Part shown: positions 58,403 through 64,000 of the stretch, piece after piece | Position numbering within the stretch: the first letter of the stretch is position 1 | Layout: each line of letters opens with the position of its first letter | NCBI RefSeq assembly: GCF_036346615.1 | Contig: NZ_CP107836.1 | Location: 4,402,001 to 4,466,000 of the forward strand | Direction of reading: 5' to 3' | DNA length: 64,000 bases | Source: Streptomyces sp. NBC_00523 | GTDB lineage: Bacteria > Actinomycetota > Actinomycetes > Streptomycetales > Streptomycetaceae | Notes under the pieces: generated by a model | Told to the model about the DNA's origin: nothing | Databases searched by the model: none | What the model saw: the letters and a program-made list of their open reading frames with translations, nothing else | Program-made: the position numbers and the translations under genes

Positions 58403-58922
58403 GGCCACCGTGTACGAGAACGCCCCCGGCGCCGTCACCGTGCGCCTCGCCCTCGAATCCCCCGAACAGATGCAGGCCCTGGGCCGCCGTCTCGCCGCCG
58501 CGCTGCGCCCCGGCGACCTCGTGATGCTCACCGGTGAGCTGGGCGCCGGGAAGACGACCCTGACCCGGGGGCTCGGCGAGGGCCTGGGCGTCCGGGGTGC
58601 GGTGACGTCCCCCACCTTCGTGATCGCCCGCGTCCACCCGTCGCTCTCCGGGGGGCCCGCGCTGGTCCACGTCGACGCGTACCGCCTGGGCGGCGGGCTC
58701 GACGAGATGGAGGACCTGGACCTCGACGTGTCGCTGCCGGAGTCCGTGGTGGTCGTGGAGTGGGGCGACGGCAAGGTCGAGGAGCTCTCGGACGACCGGC
58801 TCCAGGTGTTCATCGACCGCGCGGTGGGGGACACCGACGACGAACGCCGCACGGTGACCCTGGTGGGCGTGGGGCAGCGCTGGGCGGGCCTGCGCAACGA
58901 GTCCTGGACGCCGTGGGGCTGA
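58371..58922 (+). CDS. tsaE: tRNA t6A biosynthesis ATPase TsaE
   Basis: 183 residues. Walker A GELGAGKTT and SPTFVIARVHPS with HVDAYRLGG form the P-loop fold of TsaE, the ATPase that works with TsaB and TsaD in N6-threonylcarbamoyladenosine formation. The ATG at 58371 lies inside the end of the hydrolase gene; TAACGT (58357-58362) ends 8 bases before it. WGDGKVEELSDDRLQV supports the C-terminal part. Confidence 0.95.
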   Translation: MEPQNSPAAAEATVYENAPGAVTVRLALESPEQMQALGRRLAAALRPGDLVMLTGELGAGKTTLTRGLGEGLGVRGAVTSPTFVIARVHPSLSGGPALVHVDAYRLGGGLDEMEDLDLDVSLPESVVVVEWGDGKVEELSDDRLQVFIDRAVGDTDDERRTVTLVGVGQRWAGLRNESWTPWG

Positions 58923-59002
58923 CCGCCCCGCTGTTTCCGACGCGGTGTCGGCAAAATGTTGCGCGGGACGGGGCGGACATGGTGACATGGAGGACGAGAG
59001 CG

Positions 59003-59020
59003 GGTTAGGTCTACCTAACC
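59003..59020. promoter_or_regulatory. 18-bp palindrome GGTTAGGT-CT-ACCTAACC
   Basis: Perfect dyad with 8-bp arms and a two-base centre, 35 bases upstream of a small ORF with a strong ribosome-binding site. It resembles half-sites of iron boxes (TTAGGT), but the arm spacing is different. Likely a dimeric regulator's operator. Confidence 0.45.
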
Positions 59021-59055
59021 ACGCCCCACCGGAGCCGGAGCCTCAGGAGGCGTCC

Positions 59056-59280
59056 ATGCCGACATCCGACCGCGACCCGCAACCGCCGAGCACGGCGGTC
59101 CCCATGAGCACATTGCTGGCCGCGACGGCAGCGGCAAACGCGGTATCAACACCGCCATCGCCACGCAACCAGCCCCGCCCGGTGAATCCTGCGCGCCCAG
59201 TCAACGCCGCTCACGCGGCGAAATCCGCCCGCACGGCAAAAGCCGGACGGGCGGCAAAATCAAGCCCGTCCGGCGATTGA
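59056..59280 (+). CDS. Small hypothetical protein, low complexity
   Basis: 74 residues from ATG 59056, with CAGGAGG and 5 bases of spacing, the strongest Shine-Dalgarno here. An in-frame ATG at 58987 would add 23 residues and place the palindrome inside the gene. Sequence is rich in Ala, Pro, Ser and Thr, with MSTLLAATAAANAVSTPPSP and several VNPARPVNAAH/AKSARTAKAGRAA near-repeats. The last codons (KSSPSGD) are made by the interspersed repeat at 59259-59283, so the repeat supplied the current stop. No family; may be a real small secreted or regulatory protein, or a chance ORF. Confidence 0.45.
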   Translation: MPTSDRDPQPPSTAVPMSTLLAATAAANAVSTPPSPRNQPRPVNPARPVNAAHAAKSARTAKAGRAAKSSPSGD

Positions 59281-59283
59281 GGA
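59259..59283 (-). repeat. 25-bp interspersed intergenic repeat, copy 3 (inverted)
   Basis: Reverse complement of 30381-30405 over all 25 bases. It overlaps the 3' end of the small ORF and the stop of that frame. Confidence 0.85.
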
Positions 59284-59294
59284 CGCCCCCCGGG

Positions 59295-59864
59295 CTAGGG
59301 GACCACCACCACGGTCGCCCCCACCGTGGCGAACCGCCACACCGCGTCCCCGTCGGCCCGGGACATCCGCACGCCCCCCGCCTTCACTGTCGGGTCCGGC
59401 TCCTCCATCGACCCGTCCTGCGCGGCGCTGAAGCCGATCGTCACGTCGTTCACCGTCGCGAACCGCACCACGTGCTCGATCGGCACGCCGTCGGACCCCT
59501 TCACGCTGCCCGAGCGCGACGTCACGTGATACGTGCCCGGCGTCGCGAGCACCGTGCTCGGCATCACCTTGAACGTCCGCGACGCCTTCCCCTTCGCGTC
59601 GACCAGCCACACCCGGCGGTCGTGCAGCGCGTAGACCACCCGCGCCCCGGTGCCGGAACCGGCGGGAACGGCCAGCGGGTCCTTCTTCGGCTTGGGCTTG
59701 TTGTGGCCCCCGGCCGGGGCGGACGCCGAGGCGCTGCTCGACGCCTTCGGCTTCGAGGCCAGGTCGTCCGGCACATTCGCGGAAGCCTGGTAGGCCAGGA
59801 AGCCGACCGCCACGACGGCCGCCGCGGTGAGCGCGGCCACGATTCCCGAGCTGCCCCTTGCCAC
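59295..59864 (-). CDS. L,D-transpeptidase-like (YkuD) protein lacking the catalytic cysteine
   Basis: 189 residues from GTG 59864. A membrane anchor or signal segment (about residues 6-27, GIVAALTAAAVVAVGFLAYQ) is followed by a Ser/Ala/Pro/Lys linker. Then comes a beta-rich domain with the order of YkuD proteins: VVYALHDRRVWLVDAKGKAS, VLATPGTYHVTSRSG and EHVVRFATVNDVTIGF. The motif where the nucleophile belongs (SxGCxRMxxxDA) reads KAGGVRMSRADGDAVW: Gly replaces Cys. So it probably binds peptidoglycan or acts as a non-catalytic subunit. Divergent from tsaB. Confidence 0.7.
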   Translation of the reverse strand: MARGSSGIVAALTAAAVVAVGFLAYQASANVPDDLASKPKASSSASASAPAGGHNKPKPKKDPLAVPAGSGTGARVVYALHDRRVWLVDAKGKASRTFKVMPSTVLATPGTYHVTSRSGSVKGSDGVPIEHVVRFATVNDVTIGFSAAQDGSMEEPDPTVKAGGVRMSRADGDAVWRFATVGATVVVVP

Positions 59865-60037
59865 CGTGCGTGCCTCTTTCGCTGTCGTGTGCCGTCAGGC
59901 GCGAACCACAAGTCGTACGCGGACCGTAAGTCGTACAAGCGTTTACACGTACTCCGCGTATACCCGGTGACGGTAGCAGCCGGGACCGCCCGGGCAGGGA
60001 TGCCGTACGGGGCGCGGGGCGGGCCGCGCCGGAGCCG

Positions 60038-60052
60038 TAGGCTGTTTGCGTG
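60038..60052 (+). promoter_or_regulatory. -10 element for leaderless tsaB
   Basis: TAGGCT at 60038-60043 ends 6 bases before the GTG at 60050; there is no Shine-Dalgarno sequence, so transcription likely starts at the start codon. Confidence 0.5.
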
Positions 60053-60703
60053 CTCTTGCTCGCAATGGATACCGCCACCCCCGCCGTCACCGTCGCCCTG
60101 CACGACGGGACCCGCGTCGTCGCCGAGTCCGTCCAGGTCGACGCCCGCAGGCACGGGGAGCTGCTGCTGCCCGCCGTCGACCGGGTCCTCGCGGACGCCG
60201 GGGTGAAACTCGACGCCGTGACGGACGTCGTCGTGGGCGTCGGCCCCGGCCCGTACACCGGACTGCGCGTCGGCCTGGTGACGGCCGCCACCTTCGGCTC
60301 GGCGCTCTCCGTGCCCGTGCACGGCCTGTGCACGCTGGACGGCCTCGCGTACGCCGCCGGGCTCGAAGGACCCTTCGCCGTCGCCACGGACGCCCGCCGC
60401 AAGGAGGTCTACTGGGCGCGGTACGAGGACGCCCGCACCCGGACCGAGGGCCCCTCCGTCGACCGGCCCGCCGACCTCGCGGACCGGCTCGCGGGCCTCC
60501 CGGTCGTCGGCGCGGGCGCGGTGCTCTACCCCGAGGCGTTCCCGGACGCGCGCGGCCCCGAACACCTCGCGGCGGGCGCCCTCGCGGGCCTCGCCGCCGA
60601 ACGCCTCGCGGCGGGCGAGGAACTGCTGTCGCCGCAGCCGCTCTACCTCCGCAGGCCCGACGCGCAGGTCCCGAAAAACTACAAGGTGGTCACCCCGAAG
60701 TGA
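60050..60703 (+). CDS. tsaB: tRNA t6A biosynthesis protein TsaB
   Basis: 217 residues. LLAMDTATPAVTVALHDG begins the ASKHA fold, GPGPYTGLRVGLVTA is the conserved dimer motif, and FAVATDARRKEVYWARYED follows. TsaB is the scaffold that binds TsaD and TsaE. It lies upstream of rimI and tsaD, with a four-base overlap (GTGA) with rimI. Confidence 0.95.
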   Translation: MLLLAMDTATPAVTVALHDGTRVVAESVQVDARRHGELLLPAVDRVLADAGVKLDAVTDVVVGVGPGPYTGLRVGLVTAATFGSALSVPVHGLCTLDGLAYAAGLEGPFAVATDARRKEVYWARYEDARTRTEGPSVDRPADLADRLAGLPVVGAGAVLYPEAFPDARGPEHLAAGALAGLAAERLAAGEELLSPQPLYLRRPDAQVPKNYKVVTPK

Positions 60704-61194
60704 CCGTCACGACCGCGGTGCTGCGCGAGATGCGCTGGTGGGACATCGACCCCGTGCTCGCTCTGGAGCACGAGCTGTTCCCGGAGGACGCCTGGTCGGC
60801 GGGCATGTTCTGGTCCGAGCTGGCCCACGCGCGCGGCCCGGCGGCCACCCGCCGCTATGTCGTCGCCGAGGAGCCGGGCACCGGCCGGATCGTCGGATAC
60901 GCGGGCCTCGCGGCCGCCGGCGACCTCGCCGACGTACAGACGATCGCCGTCGCCCGCGACCAGTGGGGCGGCGGGCTCGGCTCCGAGCTGCTGACCGACC
61001 TGCTCCGGCACGCCACCGCCTTCGAGTGCGCCGAGGTGCTGCTCGAGGTCCGCGTCGACAACACGCGCGCCCAGAAGCTCTACGAGCGCTTCGGCTTCGA
61101 ACCGATCGGCTTCCGCCGCGGCTACTACCAGCCGGGCAACATCGACGCGCTCGTCATGCGCCTCCACGTACACGAAGAAAACGAGACTGACTGA
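60700..61194 (+). CDS. rimI: Ribosomal-protein-alanine N-acetyltransferase RimI
   Basis: 164 residues from GTG 60700. GNAT fold: EHELFPEDAWSAGMFWSELA, VQTIAVARDQWGGGLGSELL (acetyl-CoA loop), NTRAQKLYERFGFEPIGFRRGYY. RimI acetylates S18 in E. coli; in actinobacteria it is encoded between tsaB and tsaD, as here. The stop overlaps the tsaD ATG (TGATG). Confidence 0.93.
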   Translation: MTVTTAVLREMRWWDIDPVLALEHELFPEDAWSAGMFWSELAHARGPAATRRYVVAEEPGTGRIVGYAGLAAAGDLADVQTIAVARDQWGGGLGSELLTDLLRHATAFECAEVLLEVRVDNTRAQKLYERFGFEPIGFRRGYYQPGNIDALVMRLHVHEENETD

Positions 61195-62294
61195 TGGCTG
61201 ACGAACCGCTCGTACTCGGCATCGAGACCTCCTGCGACGAAACCGGGGTCGGCATCGTCCGGGGGACCACGCTCCTCGCGGACGCCGTCGCGTCCAGCGT
61301 CGACACGCACGCCCGCTTCGGCGGCGTCGTCCCCGAGATCGCCTCCCGCGCCCACCTGGAGGCGATGGTCCCCACCATCGAGCGCGCCCTGAAGGAGGCC
61401 GGGGTCAGCGGCCGCGACCTCGACGGCATCGCCGTCACCGCCGGACCCGGCCTCGCGGGCGCCCTGCTCGTCGGCGTCTCCGCCGCCAAGGCGTACGCGT
61501 ACGCGCTGAACAAGCCGCTGTACGGGGTCAACCACCTGGCGTCCCACATCTGCGTCGACCAGTTGGAGCACGGCCCGCTGCCCGAGCCCACCATGGCGCT
61601 CCTGGTCAGCGGCGGGCACTCCTCGCTGCTGCTCGCGCCGGACATCACCAACGACGTGCGGCCGCTGGGCGCGACCATCGACGACGCGGCCGGCGAGGCG
61701 TTCGACAAGATCGCCCGGGTGCTGAACCTCGGCTTCCCCGGCGGCCCGGTCATCGACCGCCTCGCCCGCGAGGGCGACCCGGCGGCCATCGCGTTCCCGC
61801 GCGGGCTCACCGGCTCGCGCGACCCCGCGTACGACTTCTCGTTCTCCGGCCTGAAGACCTCCGTCGCCCGCTGGATCGAGGCCAAGCGGGCGGCCGGCGA
61901 GGAGGTGCCGGTGCGCGACGTGGCCGCGTCCTTCCAGGAGGCCGTGGTGGACGTGCTCACCCGCAAGGCCGTCCGCGCCTGCAAGGACGAGGGCGTCGAC
62001 CACCTGATGATCGGCGGCGGCGTCGCGGCCAACTCCCGGCTGCGCGCGCTCGCCGAGGAGCGGTGCGAGCGGGCCGGCATCCGGCTGCGCGTGCCCCGCC
62101 CCAAGCTGTGCACCGACAACGGTGCGATGGTCGCCGCGCTCGGCGCCGAGATGGTCGCCCGCAACCGGCCCGCCTCCGACCTGGAGCTGTCCGCCGACTC
62201 CTCGCTGCCCGTCACCGAGACCCACGTCCCGGGCGCCCACACGCACGACCACGACCACGTGCACGAGATCAGCAAGGACAACCTCTACTCATGA
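61194..62294 (+). CDS. tsaD: tRNA N6-adenosine threonylcarbamoyltransferase TsaD
   Basis: 366 residues. LGIETSCDETGVGIV, the metal-binding VNHLASHI, LVSGGHSSLLL and GGGVAANSRLR are Kae1/TsaD motifs. It transfers the threonylcarbamoyl group to A37 of ANN-decoding tRNAs. The C-terminus has an extra HTHDHDHVHEI His/Asp tail that could bind metal. Overlaps the next gene by four bases. Confidence 0.97.
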   Translation: MADEPLVLGIETSCDETGVGIVRGTTLLADAVASSVDTHARFGGVVPEIASRAHLEAMVPTIERALKEAGVSGRDLDGIAVTAGPGLAGALLVGVSAAKAYAYALNKPLYGVNHLASHICVDQLEHGPLPEPTMALLVSGGHSSLLLAPDITNDVRPLGATIDDAAGEAFDKIARVLNLGFPGGPVIDRLAREGDPAAIAFPRGLTGSRDPAYDFSFSGLKTSVARWIEAKRAAGEEVPVRDVAASFQEAVVDVLTRKAVRACKDEGVDHLMIGGGVAANSRLRALAEERCERAGIRLRVPRPKLCTDNGAMVAALGAEMVARNRPASDLELSADSSLPVTETHVPGAHTHDHDHVHEISKDNLYS

Positions 62295-62581
62295 GCGCCC
62301 CGGTTACCGCCCTGATGTGGGAGGCTCGCGCCGCCGAGGGCCGGGGCGGCGAGCTGGCGGAGTGGGCCCGCGCCCGCGCCGCCGCGCTGCCCCGCCCCCC
62401 GCTCCGCAGCGAGCTGCTGCGCGCCCCGCAGGACCGGGTCCTCGTCATCACCTGGTGGCAGGGCGAGTACGCCGACGAGCTGCCGGAGCTGCCCGAGCCG
62501 GACCCGGCCCTCGTCACCCGGCCGGTCCACCGCTGGCGCTTCGAGTCGGTGGGAGAGATCCAGGGCCTGGCACGTCGATGA
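62291..62581 (+). CDS. Small hypothetical protein coupled to tsaD
   Basis: 96 residues, ATG overlapping the tsaD stop (ATGA). LMWEARAAEGRGGELAEWAR, VLVITWWQGEYADELPELPE and RPVHRWRFESVGEI have a short alpha-beta pattern like ABM-type dimeric barrels. No function can be assigned. Translational coupling suggests a role in or near the t6A unit, or only shared expression. Confidence 0.7.
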   Translation: MSAPVTALMWEARAAEGRGGELAEWARARAAALPRPPLRSELLRAPQDRVLVITWWQGEYADELPELPEPDPALVTRPVHRWRFESVGEIQGLARR

Positions 62582-62644
62582 GTTCCGGGCGACCGCGCGG
62601 TCTACCCTTCACGTCACTTTGCCCCTGTACGTGAGGAGAGGACC

Positions 62645-63115
62645 ATGCAGAAGGTCACCACGTTCCTGTGGTTCCCGAAGGACCTGATCGAGGAGGCGGC
62701 CGACTACTACGTCTCCGTCGTCGGCGGCGACTCGCGCGTCCTGGAGACCACCGCCTGGACCGCCGCGAGCCCTGGCGAGGCGGGAAGGGCGATGACCGTA
62801 CGGTTCCAGCTGGACGGCGCGGAGTACGTCGCGTTCGACGGGGGACCCGAGTTCACCTTCAACGAGGCCGTCTCGCTCTCCGTGGAGTGCGACTCGCAGG
62901 AGGAGGTGGACCGGCTGTGGAACGAGCTCACCTCCGGCGGCGGGCAGGAGATCCAGTGCGGCTGGCTCAAGGACAAGTACGGCCTGTTCTGGCAGATCGT
63001 CCCGCCGGGCCTCGGTGAGGCTCTCACCGACCCGGACCCGGAGAAGGCCGCCCGTGCGATGAAGGCCATGATGGGCATGAAGCGGCTGGACATCGAGGCC
63101 ATCCGCAACGCCTGA
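62645..63115 (+). CDS. VOC-family (PhnB-like) protein
   Basis: 156 residues, ATG 62645 with AGGAGAGGACC upstream. Two betaalpha-betabetabeta modules of the glyoxalase/bleomycin-resistance fold: TTFLWFPKDLIEEAADYYVS and VSLSVECDSQEEVDRLWNEL, ending GWLKDKYGLFWQIVP. PhnB/3-demethylubiquinone type members have unknown substrates. Single-gene unit. Confidence 0.9.
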   Translation: MQKVTTFLWFPKDLIEEAADYYVSVVGGDSRVLETTAWTAASPGEAGRAMTVRFQLDGAEYVAFDGGPEFTFNEAVSLSVECDSQEEVDRLWNELTSGGGQEIQCGWLKDKYGLFWQIVPPGLGEALTDPDPEKAARAMKAMMGMKRLDIEAIRNA

Positions 63116-63162
63116 TCCCCGCGCGGCAATTGGGGCCGGGGGTGCTCGATAGGGTCGGCCCC

Positions 63163-63828
63163 ATGTCCCCTCGCTTCGTGCTGCCGCCGCCCCCGCCGCC
63201 CGTGGAGATACGTTCCTGGCCCGACCGGGACGCGCTGCTCGCCGACCGGTCCTTCCTGCTCGGTGTGCTGGTCAAGGCGCACATCGGCCCCGGCCGGCTC
63301 GGGCTGCTGTGGCTGTGGGGGGTGGTCGGCGCGATCGGCTGGTCGTTCATCGGGACGGCGATCATCACCTTCGAGGAGTCGTACGACTTCATCAGCATGA
63401 TCCTGGGCGTGGTGATGCTCGCGATGGGCGCCGCCGCCCTGATCCCGGCGGCGATCCTGCTCGTCTCCGGACTGCGCCGGGACGTGGCGCTGCGCCGGCT
63501 GCTCACGCAGTGGGGCGAGCTGGACCGCGACCCCGCCCGCGACGCCGGACTCCGGCTGCCCGGCACGACGCTGGGGTGGCTGCTGCCCTCCTTCGCGCTC
63601 GGCGCGCTGGGCCTCTACCTCTGCGTCGTCGTGCCCGCGGGGGCGGTCCGGGGCGAGGACACGTACGGGCTGATGGCGCTGGTCATGGGGCTCGGGCTGC
63701 TGTCCTGGCTCGTCGGGCTCGTCGGCGTGTTCAAGGCGTTCTGGCACCGGCGCTGGATCGTGCGGACGCTGGCCGGGGCGGCCTCGCCGCCGCCCCTGGT
63801 GTCCCGGAGCGGTGGCGTCCACCGCTGA
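63163..63828 (+). CDS. Polytopic membrane protein, unknown function
   Basis: 221 residues from ATG 63163. TAGGGT at 63150-63155 ends 7 bases before, so it is probably leaderless. A proline-rich cytoplasmic start (VLPPPPPPVE) precedes four membrane helices at about 46-67, 78-101, 138-160 and 170-192. A cytoplasmic loop has RRDVALRRLLTQWGELDRDP. No family recognised. Confidence 0.65.
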   Translation: MSPRFVLPPPPPPVEIRSWPDRDALLADRSFLLGVLVKAHIGPGRLGLLWLWGVVGAIGWSFIGTAIITFEESYDFISMILGVVMLAMGAAALIPAAILLVSGLRRDVALRRLLTQWGELDRDPARDAGLRLPGTTLGWLLPSFALGALGLYLCVVVPAGAVRGEDTYGLMALVMGLGLLSWLVGLVGVFKAFWHRRWIVRTLAGAASPPPLVSRSGGVHR

Positions 63829-63929
63829 AGCCTTTTCGGCCCCTCCGTGTGAGCCACCCGGGGGACCGCGCGCGCCCGGCGGCGGTGTCGTAGCCGATGC
63901 CCCGTCACGTACTGGCAGGATCCGGCGCC

Positions 63930-64000
63930 ATGCAGCCAGTACGACAAAAGGACAAATTGGCCATGAATGGGCGTGAAACGGGTCCGGCGACGGGCGGGCG
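63930..64000 (+). CDS. Start of an unidentified gene (runs off the right edge)
   Basis: A frame opens at ATG 63930 (CAGGAT -10 at 63916-63921, 8 bases before) or at ATG 63963 (AAAGGA 10 bases before) and stays open to the edge. Encoded start is MQPVRQKDKLAMNGRETGP. Too short to identify. Confidence 0.4.
   Translation, partial: MQPVRQKDKLAMNGRETGPATGG

Noticed and set aside
59003..59020. DmdR1/IdeR-type iron box
   Set aside because: TTAGGT and ACCTAA half-sites are separated by 2 bases, not the spacing of the 19-bp iron-box consensus.
1..64000. tRNA genes, CRISPR arrays, insertion sequences, attachment sites
   Set aside because: No cloverleaf with a CCA-end or TTCGA-type loop, no regularly spaced repeats and no transposase or integrase motif were found.

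Overview
The window is about 72% G+C with strong third-position G/C bias, many GTG starts and TAGGNT/TAGNNT -10 hexamers. Together with the WhiJ/DUF397-type gene set and the S10-spc-alpha ribosomal layout, this points to a Streptomyces (or close relative) chromosome core region. I cannot name a species from sequence alone. No tRNA, rRNA, CRISPR array, integrase or transposase is visible.

Left part (1-14.2 kb) is accessory. It starts with the 5' end of a probable sensor kinase that diverges from an ABC exporter operon; one of its permeases carries a large extracytoplasmic beta-rich insert. Next come a small hemerythrin protein, a decayed penicillin-binding-protein fragment and a WhiJ/AbaA-like regulatory cluster (HTH/zinc-ribbon protein, HATPase, XRE regulator, DUF397 protein). 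These are followed by a nucleotidyltransferase, a GlsB-like membrane protein and an ECF sigma factor coupled to a membrane protein. The most unusual content is a two-gene, translationally coupled RNA-repair cassette at 10316-14157. It encodes an RNA ligase fused to a polynucleotide-kinase-like P-loop domain, and a 713-residue protein joining an MJ1316/DUF504-like domain, an EEP phosphodiesterase and a eukaryote-type poly(A)-polymerase-like module.

Centre (14.2-37.3 kb) is the ribosomal superoperon: rpsJ-rplC-rplD-rplW-rplB-rpsS-rplV-rpsC-rplP-rpmC-rpsQ, then rplN-rplX-rplE-rpsZ-rpsH-rplF-rplR-rpsE-rpmD-rplO, then secY-adk, map, infA-rpmJ-rpsM-rpsK-rpoA-rplQ, truA, an ABC-F gene, rplM-rpsI and glmM. 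Hairpins at 19947-20016, 24381-24415, 26581-26610, 27526-27551, 29203-29234, 30450-30471, 31017-31058 and 35749-35781 divide it into transcriptional segments. All these genes are full length.

Right part (37.3-64 kb) mixes housekeeping and accessory genes. Housekeeping genes are coaA, an E. coli-type argG, glmS, acpS, nnrE-nnrD, alr and the t6A genes tsaE, tsaB, tsaD with rimI. Accessory genes include a PH-like-domain membrane protein, a DUF389 protein, a DUF4396 membrane protein preceded by a CsoR-type copper operator, a RibD-like reductase, a quinone oxidoreductase, LysR, RidA, double-HTH AsnC, an MFS exporter and an L,D-transpeptidase-like protein that lacks its catalytic cysteine. A 25-bp interspersed intergenic repeat occurs at three places, and several genes appear to be leaderless.
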